Below, piece after piece: positions 1 to 12,500 of a DNA stretch of 64,000 nt. The notes beneath the pieces were generated by a model. It saw nothing but the letters and a program-made list of their open reading frames with translations, searched no databases and had not been told where the DNA came from. The stretch is from the NCBI GenBank assembly GCA_033977485.1, contig CM066982.1, positions 11,461,218 to 11,525,217 on the forward strand, given 5' to 3'. The first letter of the stretch is position 1, and each line of letters begins with the position of its first letter. This DNA is from Hydrangea macrophylla (lineage: Eukaryota; Streptophyta; Magnoliopsida; Cornales; Hydrangeaceae). The position numbers were made by a program, and so were the translations under genes.

Positions 1-315
1 AAATACCAGTGTAAGTTTAAAACTGTCCGCGTAGTGTTAAACTTCCACAGAATTTTGGAAGTAAATGATTGAACAAATTTATTTATACTCAATTATGAAT
101 GCTGATGCTTTTCCCTTAGGTCTTGTTTGGCAAATGTTGTAGTATGTGTGTTGTCCTTATGCCATAAGCTAGATTACCCAAACACACATTGACCCACCTC
201 ATCTCCACCTACCTCTTACTTTCAGCAGTGGAGAATAAAGGGCAGTGTATACACATCATATCTGCACATTCATGGTATTATATGGAGGTTAATGGAGATT
301 GGGTGGAGAGTTAGG

Positions 316-350
316 CCAATGTTTTCTTAGTGGGTATTTGATTATATATA
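316..350 (+). promoter_or_regulatory. Putative LTR promoter: CCAAT and TATA boxes
   Basis: A CCAAT at 316-320 lies about 20 bases before an ATTATATATACACCC run (TATA candidate 341-350). The same TATATACACCC string is present on the minus strand of the young LTR near 47861-47871, so it is conserved between two diverged copies. That supports it as the LTR core promoter. The transcription start is inferred, not seen. Confidence 0.4.
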
Positions 351-605
351 CACCCAACCACACTACACATTCTGCACTTCCATCACAACACATTTCAGAA
401 TTCACAGAGAGTTTAGAGAGTGCAGAGAGTTCTTCAATTTCGTAGAAAGAGAGAGAAGAGCTCAATCCTCCATAGCCAAAGCTTGGAATTCGGGAATTTC
501 GTAATTATATTTCTGTCTCAACAATTTCTTCAATCTATATCACGGTGAGTATTACTAACTCACTCCAAATGTAACTCATTCCTTATTTACTGATTTAGGT
601 AGTTA

Positions 606-987
606 ATTTTAACAGTAGCAGAATTTTGTTTTCAGATTTTTGTTAGGAAAACGAATGAAATTTAAGGTTCTGCCCGCGTAGTCCCAAGTAAAACTCGATT
701 CTGCACACTTTTCGTCTAATGCAATTTTCTCAGATTTTGCACCGTTTGGGCAGAAAATGAGGATTACAGTAGCAGAAAAAGTATATTAGAAATTCAATCT
801 AATATTTTCTCTTTTAATTTTAACAGTAGCAGAATTTTGTTTTCAGATTTTTGTTAGGAAAACGAATGAAATTTAAGGTTCTGCCCGCGTTGTCCCAAGC
901 AAAACTCGATTTTGCACACTTTTCGTCTAATGCAATTTTCTCAGATTCTGCACCGTTTGGACAGAAAACGAGGATTTCAGTAGCAGT
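606..987 (+). repeat. Two tandem copies of a ~211-bp unit inside the old LTR
   Basis: The stretch beginning TTTTAACAGTAGCAGAATTT occurs near 606 and again near 823. It runs through the blocks TTCTGCCCGCGT, ACTCGAT, CACTTTTCGTCTAATGC and GCACCGTTTGG, with only scattered substitutions. The young LTR has the block once (about 46700-46900, reverse strand), so the duplication is specific to this copy. Confidence 0.85.
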
Positions 988-1204
988 TTTTAGAATGCTA
1001 TTAGTTATGTTTAAAATGATTAAGGCAATGAATTACGAATTTTCAATCCCCGTACGCGTATTGTTTCTTTAATTCTGTGAATTCCTTTATGTTTAAAGTT
1101 TGATGACATTCATGTGGAGTCAGTTGTACATGCATGGTGAGTGTTGGTAGTGTGTAAAAGAGTAATGATAGTGTGGAAAAGAGTAATGATTGTGTGGAAA
1201 GAGT

Positions 1205-1290
1205 ATGAGTTTGAGTTGTGGTTGTGGTTGTGGTTGTAGTTGTAATTGTGGCTGTGGTTATGGTTGTGGTTGTGGATGTGATTGTGGTTG
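1205..1290. repeat. Degenerate GTTGTG hexanucleotide array
   Basis: Repeated GTTGTG/GTTGTA/GTTATG units. Long open frames exist on both strands here but they encode only V/I or H/N/T runs, so they are low-complexity artefacts and not genes. Confidence 0.85.
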
Positions 1291-1340
1291 GAGTTGAAAA
1301 AGAGGATGAGGGTGTCTTTGAAATGCGAAGGTGGCAAAAA

Positions 1341-1600
1341 TGGACACTCCCTGACGCCCATGGAAGCGTTAAAGTGTGTGAAGCCGAACTTGGACACTCA
1401 CTGGCACCCATGGAAGTGCTAAAGTGTGGCCTATAGACACTCCCTGAATGACTCGAGTCTGGATACCTGTGTGGGGGTTGCCCCGGTATTTGCATGGCGG
1501 TTAGGGTATTCAAAGTGTGAGGCATTGGACACTCCCTGGTACCCCGGACCAAAGTGTGAGGCAAACTGGACACTCCCTGGCGCCCCGTTGCTAAAGTGTG
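1341..1600 (+). repeat. Stem-loop array in the old Tekay-like LTR
   Basis: Repeated units have outer arms ACACT...AGTGT and inner arms that differ between units but still pair: TGACGC/GCGTTA (1352-1357 and 1366-1371), TGGCAC/GTGCTA (1402-1407 and 1416-1421), TGGT/ACCA (1537-1540 and 1548-1551) and TGGC/GCTA (1578-1581 and 1590-1593), with G-T pairs allowed. Two further units in the middle (1436-1520) are degenerate. The array occupies the position that holds a different hairpin array in the young LTR. Confidence 0.75.
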
Positions 1601-2283
1601 GCTATCTTAGTATTTCAAAGATACCAGGAGTAGGATAGAGGGTTGTTGGGTGTTGTCGAGAGAAAAGAGTCGGATAGATGAGATGGTGCATTGTTCTCAT
1701 ACACGGTCACATATGTGTGAAATTATCTTTTAAATAATGTTGTGGTTGTTTTCTAAAACGAGCTTTTTTTTATCATAAATATAAACTTGTGGTATTTAAA
1801 TGGAAATGGGAAAAAGGTAAATGAGTATGTTTTACATTCAGAGTTATGTTTTTAATACTCACCAGCTTCTTGAAGCTGACGGCGTTGATGCGTCCTGGAC
1901 ATTCGTGTTCAGGCTTTGCAGGTTATAATCAGGATGAACCATATGACTATGCTAATTGAGATCAACTGCTGAGAAGAGAATTTACTTTTATATGCTTTAT
2001 GTTTATGTGCTTTAAGATATGATTTGGTTTTGTAATAAGGATGACTGTAATAGACTTTAAGTTATTGTTTTATTTTAAGGCGGTCTGTGCCTTAGTTAAC
2101 CCCGTACCATAAGTTGTAATAAGTTAGAAAAATTTTTATGAGCCCTGTTTGCCCTACTCTGATTAATAGTTTTATGTTGTTAGAAGTTTTTGGGACGGAA
2201 TCGATCCTTCAAACTGTCGCGACCTACGGGTCCATAAAGGAAATTAAACGCTTTCCATATTTATGCTACGTCGGGGCGTGACA

Positions 2284-3075
2284 GTTTTAACATCGCATTG
2301 GCTCTAGGTTAAGGTTTCTAGGATCCTTCCCGTTGAGAATTGCATGCTTATGGAATTGTTGTGGCTTTCTTGATCAGAAAGAATTTGAGACTTTGATTAT
2401 TTTATCCCCTCTTGTTAGAGTTAGATTCTTATTATTCTATAACCAAGCATGTGGACTAACTTTTGTTTTGTAGCACACTTGAGGTGAGTCGCTTCTACCT
2501 TTTCGCCTGTTTATTTCACTTTTGACTTCATTGATTTTTATGAATCCATGTGCGACACCTTAGATTAGGTTCTTTCCTTATGTGTTTATGTGTCTTAGAG
2601 ACCTTTTATTAGGGTTTTCTATTTTAAGGTTGCATTGCACATTTCCCTATTGAAGCTAGATCCCGGTGAGCTTTCTTGTTCCTTATTGCATCGCATATCG
2701 TGCGCTATTTGAACTTACTTGGTTATGGATGCCTTTTATGGTTAGCAATCTTACACCCTTTTGACTTGCTTGTGCTATGTATATATCTATGTATTGATTA
2801 GGACACACATAAACTTTTAAAACTGAATAAAAGGATGGTGACTAGAGGCCTATCCATGATAGGATGAAAGGGGGTGTTTTAGTCCCACCGGGCTCCTTCC
2901 CTTCTCATTCCATAATCCCCGGACTCAGAAATCTCTGGTTTTACAAAAAAGTAGCTTTTAAAATGGTTTTTAAATTTCTTTCCTTAAAATTAAGTGGCGA
3001 CTCTTTCTTTCGTTTAAATTGATTTGAAAAATCGAGAAAAATCAAATGTGGGCCCAAATGCCAGCATATCCACAA
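2284..3075 (+). mobile_element. 3' part of the Tat-like 5' LTR
   Basis: It matches the minus-strand solo LTR at 27299-29465: blocks AAAATTAAGTGGCGACTC, CCGGGCTCCTTCC, GGTTTTCTATTT and the end ATATCCACA are shared. The upstream ~1.4 kb of the LTR is missing because the chromovirus LTR (1-2283) abuts it. It is followed two bases later by the primer site, which fixes it as the 5' LTR. Confidence 0.8.
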
Positions 3076-3077
3076 TC

Positions 3078-3094
3078 TGGCGACTCTGCTAGGG
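3078..3094 (+). promoter_or_regulatory. Primer-binding site, tRNA-Arg type
   Basis: TGGCGACTCTGCTAGGG immediately follows the LTR end. This is the tRNA-Arg-type primer site known from Ogre/Tat-lineage gypsy elements, with one or two substitutions. Confidence 0.75.
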
Positions 3095-4457
3095 ATCAAA
3101 CTCAAAATCTCTAGTTTTGCAGACCAAAGTCTATTTTGGGTTCATTTGAGGATTAGACTTGAAAGCATCCTTTTATTCAATTTATTTGATTTATTTGTCC
3201 ATTGCATATCACTTGCATGTCCTACCTGTCGATTGCACGGAACTACGACCTTGAAGACTCGGGGTGACCCGGTCAGTCAAGTAACCATAGAGCCGCATGA
3301 TCACCCTTGATCTCGTACTATGTGTTGGTAAATCAAAAGTCATCCACATGCATTTCCAACCCCTTTGGAAGGTATAACGGATGCTCATCAAGAGACCCTG
3401 ATTTGAGACTAAAACCCAGCCTTTTGTATGATAGTTTCCATAGAACCTTTCGAAATTAGGATTCTATTCTTGGTTAGGAACTATGTGTTGTAACAATTGG
3501 GTGCCCAGAAGGGATTATTTGAGATGATGACGATGTTCACTTGACATAGGACGTGTAACCCTTTAATCATTTTCTAGCAATTCCCTTCATATCCCTTGAC
3601 ATTTGGGAACATGCCGAATCTTTATAAGATTACATTTTTTATATCCTGTTAGCTGAGCATCATTGACCTTGTATGCATCCAAATTCATGAAAAGTACAAT
3701 GATTATCCAATCAAGTGATCCCCTTACCCGAGAACTCGAAGTTTACTATTTATGATAGAATATGATTTTCACCATCTTTCATCCCAAAAATGTATTGAAA
3801 AATCACTCTTTCAAAAGAAAAGGTCCAAGGCCTACCTTTTAATCAAGTAAAGCTAAAACCCAATCGTCTTTTTTTTTATAAAAAAAAGAAAAGAAAAGAA
3901 AAAAAGTGTTTTCACATCCCCATTTTTTAAAATCCAGAATTCTTGAAAATTGTTCTCGTTGTCGAAAAGATTTTATCATTCAAGAATGGTTTTCAAAAGG
4001 AACTTCGAAAATTTTCAAAAAGTATCTAAACTTCGAAGGGGTGACGAGGATCACAATGCAAGGAGAAATTGGTGCACTTGACATGAATGAGAATTTTATG
4101 TGCTTATGTGCTATTTGCTAGGATTAGAATTTTTACGTTTTTGGTATATAGAGTAGTTGCATCCACATGCATTGTCATCCGCATAACATGTGTGCGATTC
4201 ACGACGTTGCATCTTTCAAAAGGAAAATCTTTCAAAATAAAATCTCTTCACAAAAGAAAAAAAAATCATTATACATCAAAGTTTTGAAAATAAAACATTG
4301 ACACAATAAAATTATGATTGTAGGCAAGATAACATTGAACACCGGGACAGTTTGGGTTAGAGATTCGAATGCAAGGTTAGTAAGAAGAGAACCAGAGACA
4401 GAAAGAGAAATGGATTAGGAATAGAATGCTGCAGAAATGGTATGAAGAAATGAGAGA
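3095..4457 (+). other. Tat-like 5' leader, non-coding
   Basis: No supported gene. It holds the untranslated leader between primer site and gag, with an A/T-rich run at 3868-3906 (T9, then A and G runs) able to fold back. Confidence 0.6.
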
Positions 4458-5640
4458 ATGGACCAGATGATGACCATGTTGGAAACTTTGGCCCGCCAGA
4501 GGCCTGCGGTTGATCCACCAATAGTCGATCCTCCTCCACCTGCGAATCGAGTTAGAGAAGACTGCTGGTATAAAGATCCACAACCACCTAGAGCTCAAGT
4601 GCCTAGGGCAGAGAGAGGGAGAAATTTGAGAAAGCTAAGAAAGAGCATATTGAGATGAAGGAGAAAGTTGAGAAGCTAGATAAAGTTGCCCGCAAGTCCA
4701 ATGGGCTTGATAGTTACTTGCTAGAGCTAGAAGGGTTGTTTGAGGGAGCTGAAGAAAAGTTACCAATCAGCTTTAAGATGTCTAAAATTGATAAGTTCGA
4801 TGGTTCTGGCAATAACATGAATCATGTGAGGATGTGTATCAAAGCCTTTCAGCCTAGTGGTTTGAGTCCCGCCATAATGGCCATACTATTTCAGCAAACC
4901 CTAACTAGGGTAGCCTTGTCCTGGTATTTCACTTTGGAACCTAGTAAAACTCGCATATGGGAAGAGGTCGTGAAAGCTTTTGTCACACAGCATGAGTACA
5001 ATCAAGAGTTGGACGTAACCGTGAGGGACCTAGAAACTACCAAGCAAGAAAGCAAGGAATCATTCACTGAGTTTTTGGTCCGTTGGAGAGGAAAGGCTGT
5101 GAAGATGACCCAGCGACTGTCCGAGAAAGACCAGATTTGAATTGTTGTGAAAACCTGCAGGGTGTCTACCAAGAAAAGCTCATGTATTAGTGCATTCATA
5201 CTTTCGCAGATTTGTTTGAGACATGAACCAGAATCGAGGACACAATCAAAGAGGGCAAAATTAAGAAAGAAGATTCAAAAGGAAACCGGTCTCAAATGTC
5301 ATTCTATGGGAGAAACACAGGGAACCAAGTGGTAACTGATGTCAATGCATTAAGCCAGCCAGAAGGGCAAAATTCATCAAGAAGGGGAGTCGCCCCGAGA
5401 CCCAAGTTAGAAGGAAAGTTCATCACTTCAGAGATCTAAGGATTTCATTGTCTACTACCCTCAATCGACTAATGGAGAAGGGATACCTGAAACTGCTAGA
5501 CCCAAGGCTGATGCATGATCCACTCCCGCCAGGATTTAATGCTAACCTTTACTGTGAATTCCACCAAGCTCATGGCCATACGAATGATTGGTGAATTAGG
5601 TTGAGGCACGAAGTGCAAGATCTAATCAATACCAAGGTCA
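4458..5640 (+). pseudogene. Tat-like gag, frameshifted
   Basis: Translated pieces show the Tat-lineage gag core. At 4655-5140 a 161-residue frame has FKMSKIDKFDGSGN, then LTRVALSWYFTLEPSKTRIW, then ELDVTVRDLETTKQESKESF. After a stop at 5138 and frame changes, the zinc-type linker region continues around 5450-5640 with LPPGFNANLYCEFHQAHGHT followed by LRHEVQDLIN. In the family this protein forms the virus-like particle. Stops and at least two frameshifts make it non-functional. The upstream 4458-4655 frame looks like the gag N-terminus. Confidence 0.85.
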
Positions 5641-7557
5641 TCTCTCCACCACCTACAAATCGGCTGACCCGAAATCTGCTCCCCAACCATCATACGATGC
5701 TGCCACCACAAAATATCAACTCTTTAGATATCAGGGAAAAAGTCTTTGACCAGTCTATTTTGATTGTACCGGTAGGACAAGTTGTCAATCAATATGAATT
5801 TTTAGAAGACTAGAGAGTATGCATTATATGGGTCGGGCAGGAAGAATGGACAGTAGGAGGAGAGGAGGAACAAGCATTCGAAGAAGATATCAGTAATGAG
5901 ATTGTTCAATTCAACTGGTGGGATCTGAATAACCTAGCTGAGGACTCCATTTGGAAAGAAGAAGAATCATATAGTGATACTTATAGTCTATGGTATAAGG
6001 AGAAAGAGAGTGAGAAGAAAGAAGAGACCGCGAAATTAGTCAATCATGCTCAGATAGATGACCTTTGGGAACCAGAAGAAAAAATCAGCCACCTTACCAG
6101 ATAAGGGAGACACTTCAAACCACATGAATTAGAGAGGGACCATTCAGGTAGGGAATTGGAAAAGAGAAAAGGGAAAATGTTTGAAGAAGATGAGGAAGAA
6201 GATCAGGTTTTACAGCAGACGAAGAAGATTCAAACAAACATCTCTATTTGGGGATTTTTGATCTCATAAAAAACCCATAGGCTGGCTGTGTTAGATGTAG
6301 TACACCAGTCGAAAATCCCTATTGAGACCACTCTGGATATATTACTTTCTATCATCAACACTCAAGCACCGATACTTGTAATTGCATTCACCGATGAAGA
6401 TCTACCACCTGAAGGTCCAGCTCATAACAAGCCTTTGCACATTACAGTCAGATGCTTAGGAAATACTATACTTGTATGTCTTGTTGACAATGGATCCGCC
6501 CTCAATGTTTATCCAATGAAGATCGCTAGAAGAATGGGTCTAGACTAGTTAATGTTTCAACCATCAACCCAAGCAGTGCGCACATATGACAACTCTCAAA
6601 GGATTATTATTGGGGTGGTAACTCTCAGGATAATCACGGGTTCATTGGAGAGAAATGATATTTCAAGTTATCGACATCCTCTCATCATTTAATTTGCTGT
6701 TGGGAAGGCCTTGGATTGATAGCATAGATGGTGTGTCATTCACATTACATCAGAAGGTTAAATACATCTTGAAGAAAGAAAGTGGGGGAAGAAGATGGTC
6801 AAGGAAATTCTAGGGGATAGCTAGATTAAGGAATTTGAAGTCCCGACTGACGCTCCTATACTGCAGGTCCACTTTCTAGAAGATGAGAGTGATATCAAGG
6901 GTTTTGAGTTTGTTCAGGTTAATGTGGTGGGAGAAAGTATGCCATCTGAGTTGCTACCATTATACTTCGATCAATACGCCAATCCAATGGTGGTCGACAT
7001 TATCACGAAAATAGGGTTCTTTCTGGGTATGGGACTAGGTAAGAGTAATCAGTGACTGGCAGAATTTTCGGGTATAAAAAGTCAGAGAAATAGTTTTGGG
7101 TTAGGGTATGTGTTGACTAAAGAAGAGAAGAAGAATAAACCTATGGGTGTTGTAGAAGAAATGAAGTTGTATCAGAAGACCTTCAATGGGTATTTTGTCA
7201 AAGAAGGTGAGGATTTCCCTTCTATGGCTTTCTAGACTGTGGTTGGATCGGGCTGACATGTGCCTAAAGCTAGGATTCGAAATCTTCTGCGATCATGAAT
7301 TCACTAAATATAAAGATCCCTATCTGTTGGCTCCCACGAAGTCAGCTTCATTCGGTGATTGGATAACAGTTCTGGATGAGGATGCAATGAAGAATTTGAT
7401 GGGAGAAGAGGGGCCTGAGAACGGAAAATGGAAGAAAAAGATGGATGAAGATGAGTGGTACATGCCAGTCAAGAAGGATAAGTGGGCAGATTTTAATTTT
7501 TGATTATGTGGGTCTAGTGATAGGGTTTCCCCCTCCCCTGAGTCTATAATAGCCAAT
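5641..7557 (+). pseudogene. Tat-like gag/protease linker, retropepsin and G-patch remnants
   Basis: From 6288 an 86-residue frame holds the retropepsin region: ITVRCLGNTILVCLVDNGSA then LNVYP, where the active-site triad is in the DNGS form usual for Tat elements. Past a stop at 6546, SSFNLLLGRPWI (about 6685-6720) is the second conserved protease block. Near 7026-7110 GMGLGKSNQ and FGLGYVLTKEEK resemble the G-patch found after protease in this lineage. The 7186-7503 frame is part of the variable linker before RT. Several stops (for example 6267, 6546, 7052) break the frame. Confidence 0.75.
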
Positions 7558-8034
7558 ATGAGCCAACTTTCAATTTCTACTAATGAAAATAATGTAACCC
7601 AAAACAATGTTATCAATGAAAACGTGATCGATTCTGCTTACTCGACTGTGCCTAATGATTATAATGATTATAATAATGATATCCCATCTGATTTGCAAAA
7701 ATTAATTGAAAAAGAAAATGAGCCTGCATGCAAAATCATTGAGGAAACCTTAATAATTAACTTAGGTAGTGAAGGGAACCCTCAAAATGTTTTTATTGGC
7801 ACTACACTCAATAAATATGAAAGCAAAAGATTAATCTCACTACTAAAAGAATTCAAGGATGTTTTTGCATGGTCTTATAATGATATGCCAGGAGTAGACC
7901 TGGAGATTGTCCAACACCATATTCCCCACTTTCCAAATTCAAAGCCCATTAAGCAAAAATTGAGGCGAATGAGACTGGAATGGACTCTCAAAATCAAGGA
8001 GGAAGTCGAAAAGCAGTTAAAAGCAGGGTTCTTG
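7558..8034 (+). pseudogene. Tat-like reverse transcriptase, N-terminal part
   Basis: An open frame of ~160 residues ends in the conserved pre-RT/RT start: EFKDVFAWSYNDMPGVD, then PIKQKLRRM, then LKIKEEVEKQLKAGFL. The frame is cut exactly after AGFL at 8034, where copia A begins. It resumes at 31861 as MVTEYPMWVANIVPVPKKDG. The first ~60 residues are rich in N, Y and D and show no domain I recognise. Confidence 0.85.
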
Positions 8035-9509
8035 TGTAGGATTTAGGTTTCGAAAAACAATAAATCATGCACAACAGAAAATATAGTTTATAAAAACTAA
8101 TAGGTAGCCTGGATCTACTACTCGTTAACTCTATAGATGCGCACTAAAGAGGGGACAAGAGTTATACCCTTAAGTCTTGAACCCAATTCTGAAATCTCTG
8201 ACTTCCAGCAGCCTCCACTAGATGGTCTTCACTCTTATGACTCCAACGGATGCTCCCAGAGAGACTAGGGTTGGTGGAAACCCTAATAGTGAGGATAAAG
8301 GAGGTTTAGGAACCCTAAATAGTATCTGTAGCTCTAGTATAGAAAAAAATAATGATTAAGAAACTCTGTACGCAGCTACCCTATTTATAGATTTCCAAAC
8401 CGACTTTAAGCCTTCGATTGATCGAAGTGGCTTCGATCGATCGAACCTTTGATCGATCGAACCTGTCTAGACCTCAATCGATCAAAACTCTTTTGTTTGA
8501 TCGAACCAGCCTTGACAAATCCTCTTGTGCCTTTCCAACCATCCTGGCGGAGCTAAGAGTAGGACCACCTAGGTTCTTTATTGTTGGCTCAAACCAGTTG
8601 TTAATTCCCATGACCAAACTCTTTGATCAAAAAATTAACCAATTGGTCAGTTAACGTTTACTCCACTATAAAACGATAACTGAACTCCAACGCAAAAGAA
8701 CATATCCGAAGTGATAACTAGACTTGTATGGTGTACTAATGTCCCTCTACCAACAGCATTCGTAATCATATTCAGGTAGTCGGATAGCTGTTATTGTCAA
8801 CCTGAATCATTATTACTTCTTGTATTCGTTGAGTCCCATTAACCCCTCATGATTACCAAACATGTTGATAACTCTTATCAACAAGACTGCAGTTCTCAGT
8901 AATCAACTTGGTGACATTCTCAAGGGAATGCTTACTCTTTATCATAGGGTAGATTCTATCTTGACAATATATGTTCACAACCCTATGAACATGGCATACC
9001 CAAGATACCCAAATGTTGATCTTTTATAGACCTCACTAATTGGTAAATTAAAGCAGTCATATCCACAGTCTGTGTTCATAATTGTCTCAAGATTGAGAAC
9101 ACGTACGTTATACAAGTTATGAGTTCTTATCGACTATTGACAGTCTTAAATGTCAATAGGAAAACTCAGGTCCGTCAATGCACTATAAGCACTAGCATAT
9201 TAACTAAGAGTTAAACTTTAGTGATTGAGATTCATCACTCCATCCAATGGTAGTTAATCATGCTACAGTGTTAACCTGATGAGGTATCCAGTTTCATCAT
9301 CCACTGTGACAGGTTCTAAGTATCAATGAATATTAATTCGTATCTCACTTGTATGTATCTCATACATACACGAATTACCTATAATGATACTTAAGGATAA
9401 ACAATCATCTCATGAAAGACATACATAACAAAATATAAAGCTGATATCCATATATTAAAATGCCAATGTCTTTAACATAAAGAAATGGTTTGAGGGCACA
9501 AATCCAACA
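8035..9509 (-). mobile_element. Copia A 3' LTR
   Basis: About 1475 bp, matching 30376-31860 along its length with many small differences, so the element is not young. It ends (plus strand) AATCCAACA, the complement of the TGTTGG start. The adjacent AACTCCCAGTT, read on the minus strand, is the purine-rich AACTGGGAGTT expected as the polypurine tract. It contains a cluster of ATCGAT-centred palindromes at 8413-8506. Confidence 0.88.
8413..8506. repeat. ATCGAT palindrome cluster, copia A 3' LTR
   Basis: Successive sites include TTCGATTGATCGAA, TTCGATCGATCGAA, TTTGATCGATCGAA and CAATCGATCAAA within ~95 bp. The same cluster is in the 5' LTR at 30752-30864. Confidence 0.85.
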
Positions 9510-9529
9510 AACTCCCAGTTGCACTCACA

Positions 9530-12500
9530 ACCATACAGGATTACATTTGAGACATAGACTATCAAGATGACAATCAAAGACCTTCTGTGGCAAGGCCTTT
9601 GTAAACGGATCCACTAGATTGTCAGCAGTGGCAATCTTGGTGACTGTCACATCTCCACGTTGAACAATATCTCGAATTAGATGATATTTTCCCTCTACGT
9701 ACTTTCCCTTTCCATGGTTTGTCGGCTCCTTGGACTAACCAACTGCCCCACTATAATCGCAGTATAGCGTAATAGGTGACAGCGACGCCGGTAGCACCTC
9801 AAACTCTATAAGGAACTTCTTGAGCCAAACAACTTCCTTTGCGGCTTCACAAACAGCCATATACTTAGCTTCTGTGGTTGAGTCTGCAATGCATTTCTAC
9901 TTAATGCTCCTCTAACTAACAGCACCACCTCCCAAGGTAAAGAGATATCCAGATGTTGACTTCCTCGTATCTTTATCTGACATAAGGTCTGAGTCAGTGT
10001 ATCCTACTGGAATCAACTCATCACCGCTGTACATAAGCATGTCATCTTTAGTGCTTCTCAAGAACTTCAGAATGTGCTTAAAGGTTGTCCAATGCTCTGG
10101 ACCTAGATTCGATTGATACCTACTAACCATGTCAATGGCAAAGCAGATATCGCATACATGAGACTTCCCACTGCTGAAGCATAGGGAATTCCTGCCATAC
10201 AATTCCTCTCCTCCTGTATCTTTAGACACTGGTCCTTAGCGAGCACTAGACTATGCCTGAAAGGTAACAAACCTTTCTTCAAATTATCCATAGAAAACCT
10301 AGTTAGCACCTTATTGATATAACCAGCTTGAGATAATCCCATTATCTTTTGCTTACGATCCTGAAAGAGCTTTATCCTGAGGATATAGCTCGTCTCTCCA
10401 AGATCCTTCATATCAAAAGTGCTAACAAGCCAAACCTTAACCATAGACAATGTCGCTACATCATTCCCAATGAGTAGAATGTCATCAACATAGAGAACGA
10501 GAAAAGCCACCACTTTTCCTTCATACTTCTTGTATACACAAGGTACATCCAGATTTTGTATGAAACCAAATGACTTAACTGCTTGTCAAATCGGACGTTC
10601 CAACTCCTGGATGCCTGCTTAAGTCCATAAATGGACTTTCGTAACTTGCATACCAAATTACCTTTCCCACCAACTATGAACCCTTCTGGTCGCTGCATAT
10701 AGATGTCCTCTTCAAGATTGCCATTCAAGAATGCACTCTTGACGTCCATCTGCCAGATCTCATAATCTAGGCATACAGCAATGGATAAGAGTATTCTGAT
10801 GGGCTTAACCATTGCTACAAGCAAGAAGGTTTCCTCATAGTCAATGCCCTCCCTCTGAGTATAACTTTTCGCTACAAGCCTTGCCTTAAAGAACCTTTCC
10901 ATCAGATCCTCTTTTCCTCTTGTAGACCCACTTTTAGACAATGGATAAATATTGGATGAAAGTTCTAAAAGACCCAGACCTGATTGCGATCCATAGATTC
11001 CAATTCAGCCTTCATAGCTTTAACCCAATGAGCTGAACCAACATCAGCCATTGCCTCTTCGTATATGGCAAGATCAGATTCAGATTCCATGGAGACAGCT
11101 TCAAAAACTTCTCCTAAGAACATGTATCTATCAGGCTGGCTGATAATCCTCCCACTACGACGAGCTACCGGTGAGGAAAAGGGTGAAGAAGTGGCGTTTT
11201 CTTGTCTTACATTGTTTTCAACTGTTGGAGGAATAGGGGGCTCTCCTTCTATTTCTCTCAGAACTATCCTTCCATTAGGTTTATGGTTTATGATATAATC
11301 ATCCTCCAAGAAAATAGCATTTGTACGAACAAATACTTTCTGTTCTCTTGGATCATAAAAATGCTATCCATAAGTCCCCTTTGGATACCCTACAAAGTAA
11401 CATACTTCTGATCTAGAATACAACTTGCTCATCTTTCCTTTCAACACATATGCCGAACACCCCCATATCTGGAGATGTTGCAATGAAGGCTTGCTCCCAA
11501 TCCACATCTCTCATGGTGTCCTAGGAACAGACTTGCTTGGTACTAGATTCAGTATGTACGCAACGATTTCCAAAGCATAACTCCAAAGGAATAATGGCAA
11601 CTCTGAATAACTCATCATCAACCTATTCATGTCTAAAAGATTCCAATTCCTTCTCTCTGCTACACCATTCTGCTGAGGCATACCAGGTATAGTCAACTGT
11701 GATAGAATCCTATTCTATACGAGGTAATCAATAAACTCATTAAAGAGGTACGCACTACCTCACTCAGATCGAATGGCCTTGATATGTGTGCCCAATTGCT
11801 TCTCTACTTCATCCCTAAACTCTTTAAACTTTTCAAAGGCTTCAGACTTGTGCTGCATTAGGTACACATACCCATACTTGGAGTGGTCATCAGTGAATGT
11901 AATGAAATACTCATAACCACCCTGTGCTCTAATATTTATTAGTCCACACACATTAGTATAAACTAATTCCAATAATGCATTGGTCATGTTGCCCTTTGTA
12001 GGAAAGGGCCTTTTGGTCATCTTACCCTCTAAATAAGACTTACAGACTTCCATTGGTTCGAGAACCAAATCGCCTAAGACCCCTTCTTTGACTAGTCTGT
12101 CAATCCTATTTAGATTGATATGGCCAAGCCTCACATGCCAAAGCCTTGTTTGATTAGTGGAAGATTCCTTTCTTTTAGATGGTACAGTTACCATTAAGTT
12201 ATTAAGTTCCATACAAGAGCCTTTACAAATATTGGGAGTAATGACATACAAGCCATTAGTTTTCACACCAGAATATATAAAAGAACCATTTCTTTTAATG
12301 ATAACTTCTATTCTAAAATGAAAAGAATAATTTTTATTCGATAACTCTGAAACATAAATAAAATTATGTCTTGTTAAAGGGACGTAAAGTACATCTGATA
12401 AAACTATTGTCTTACTGTCCAAACATTCTAAAACTACTACTCCTATAGCAACCGCGGAAATGGTTACGCTAGAACCCAAAGTCAACACGATCTCCCCATC

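Larger units (their letters stand above)
1..2283 (+). mobile_element. Old Tekay-like gypsy LTR (3' LTR or solo LTR), 5' end outside window
   Basis: The last ~70 bases read, in forward orientation, almost as the terminus of the young chromovirus LTR at 45587-48280: the GTCACGACCTACG block, the AAAGGAAATTAAA block and the end ACGTCGGGGCGTGACA. Other blocks match too, for example GAAAACGAATGAAATTTAAG and GCTGACGGCGTTGATGCGTC. The sequence is strongly diverged in between. No tRNA-iMet primer site follows base 2283, so this is not a 5' LTR. It is either a 3' LTR whose body lies to the left or a solo LTR. It cuts off the start of the Tat-like LTR that follows. Confidence 0.8.

Noticed and set aside
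1043..1573. Long minus-strand open frames (176 and 95 codons) over the old LTR
   Set aside because: They translate the GTTGTG array and hairpin repeats into T/H/N-rich low-complexity sequence; no domain, and the region is LTR.
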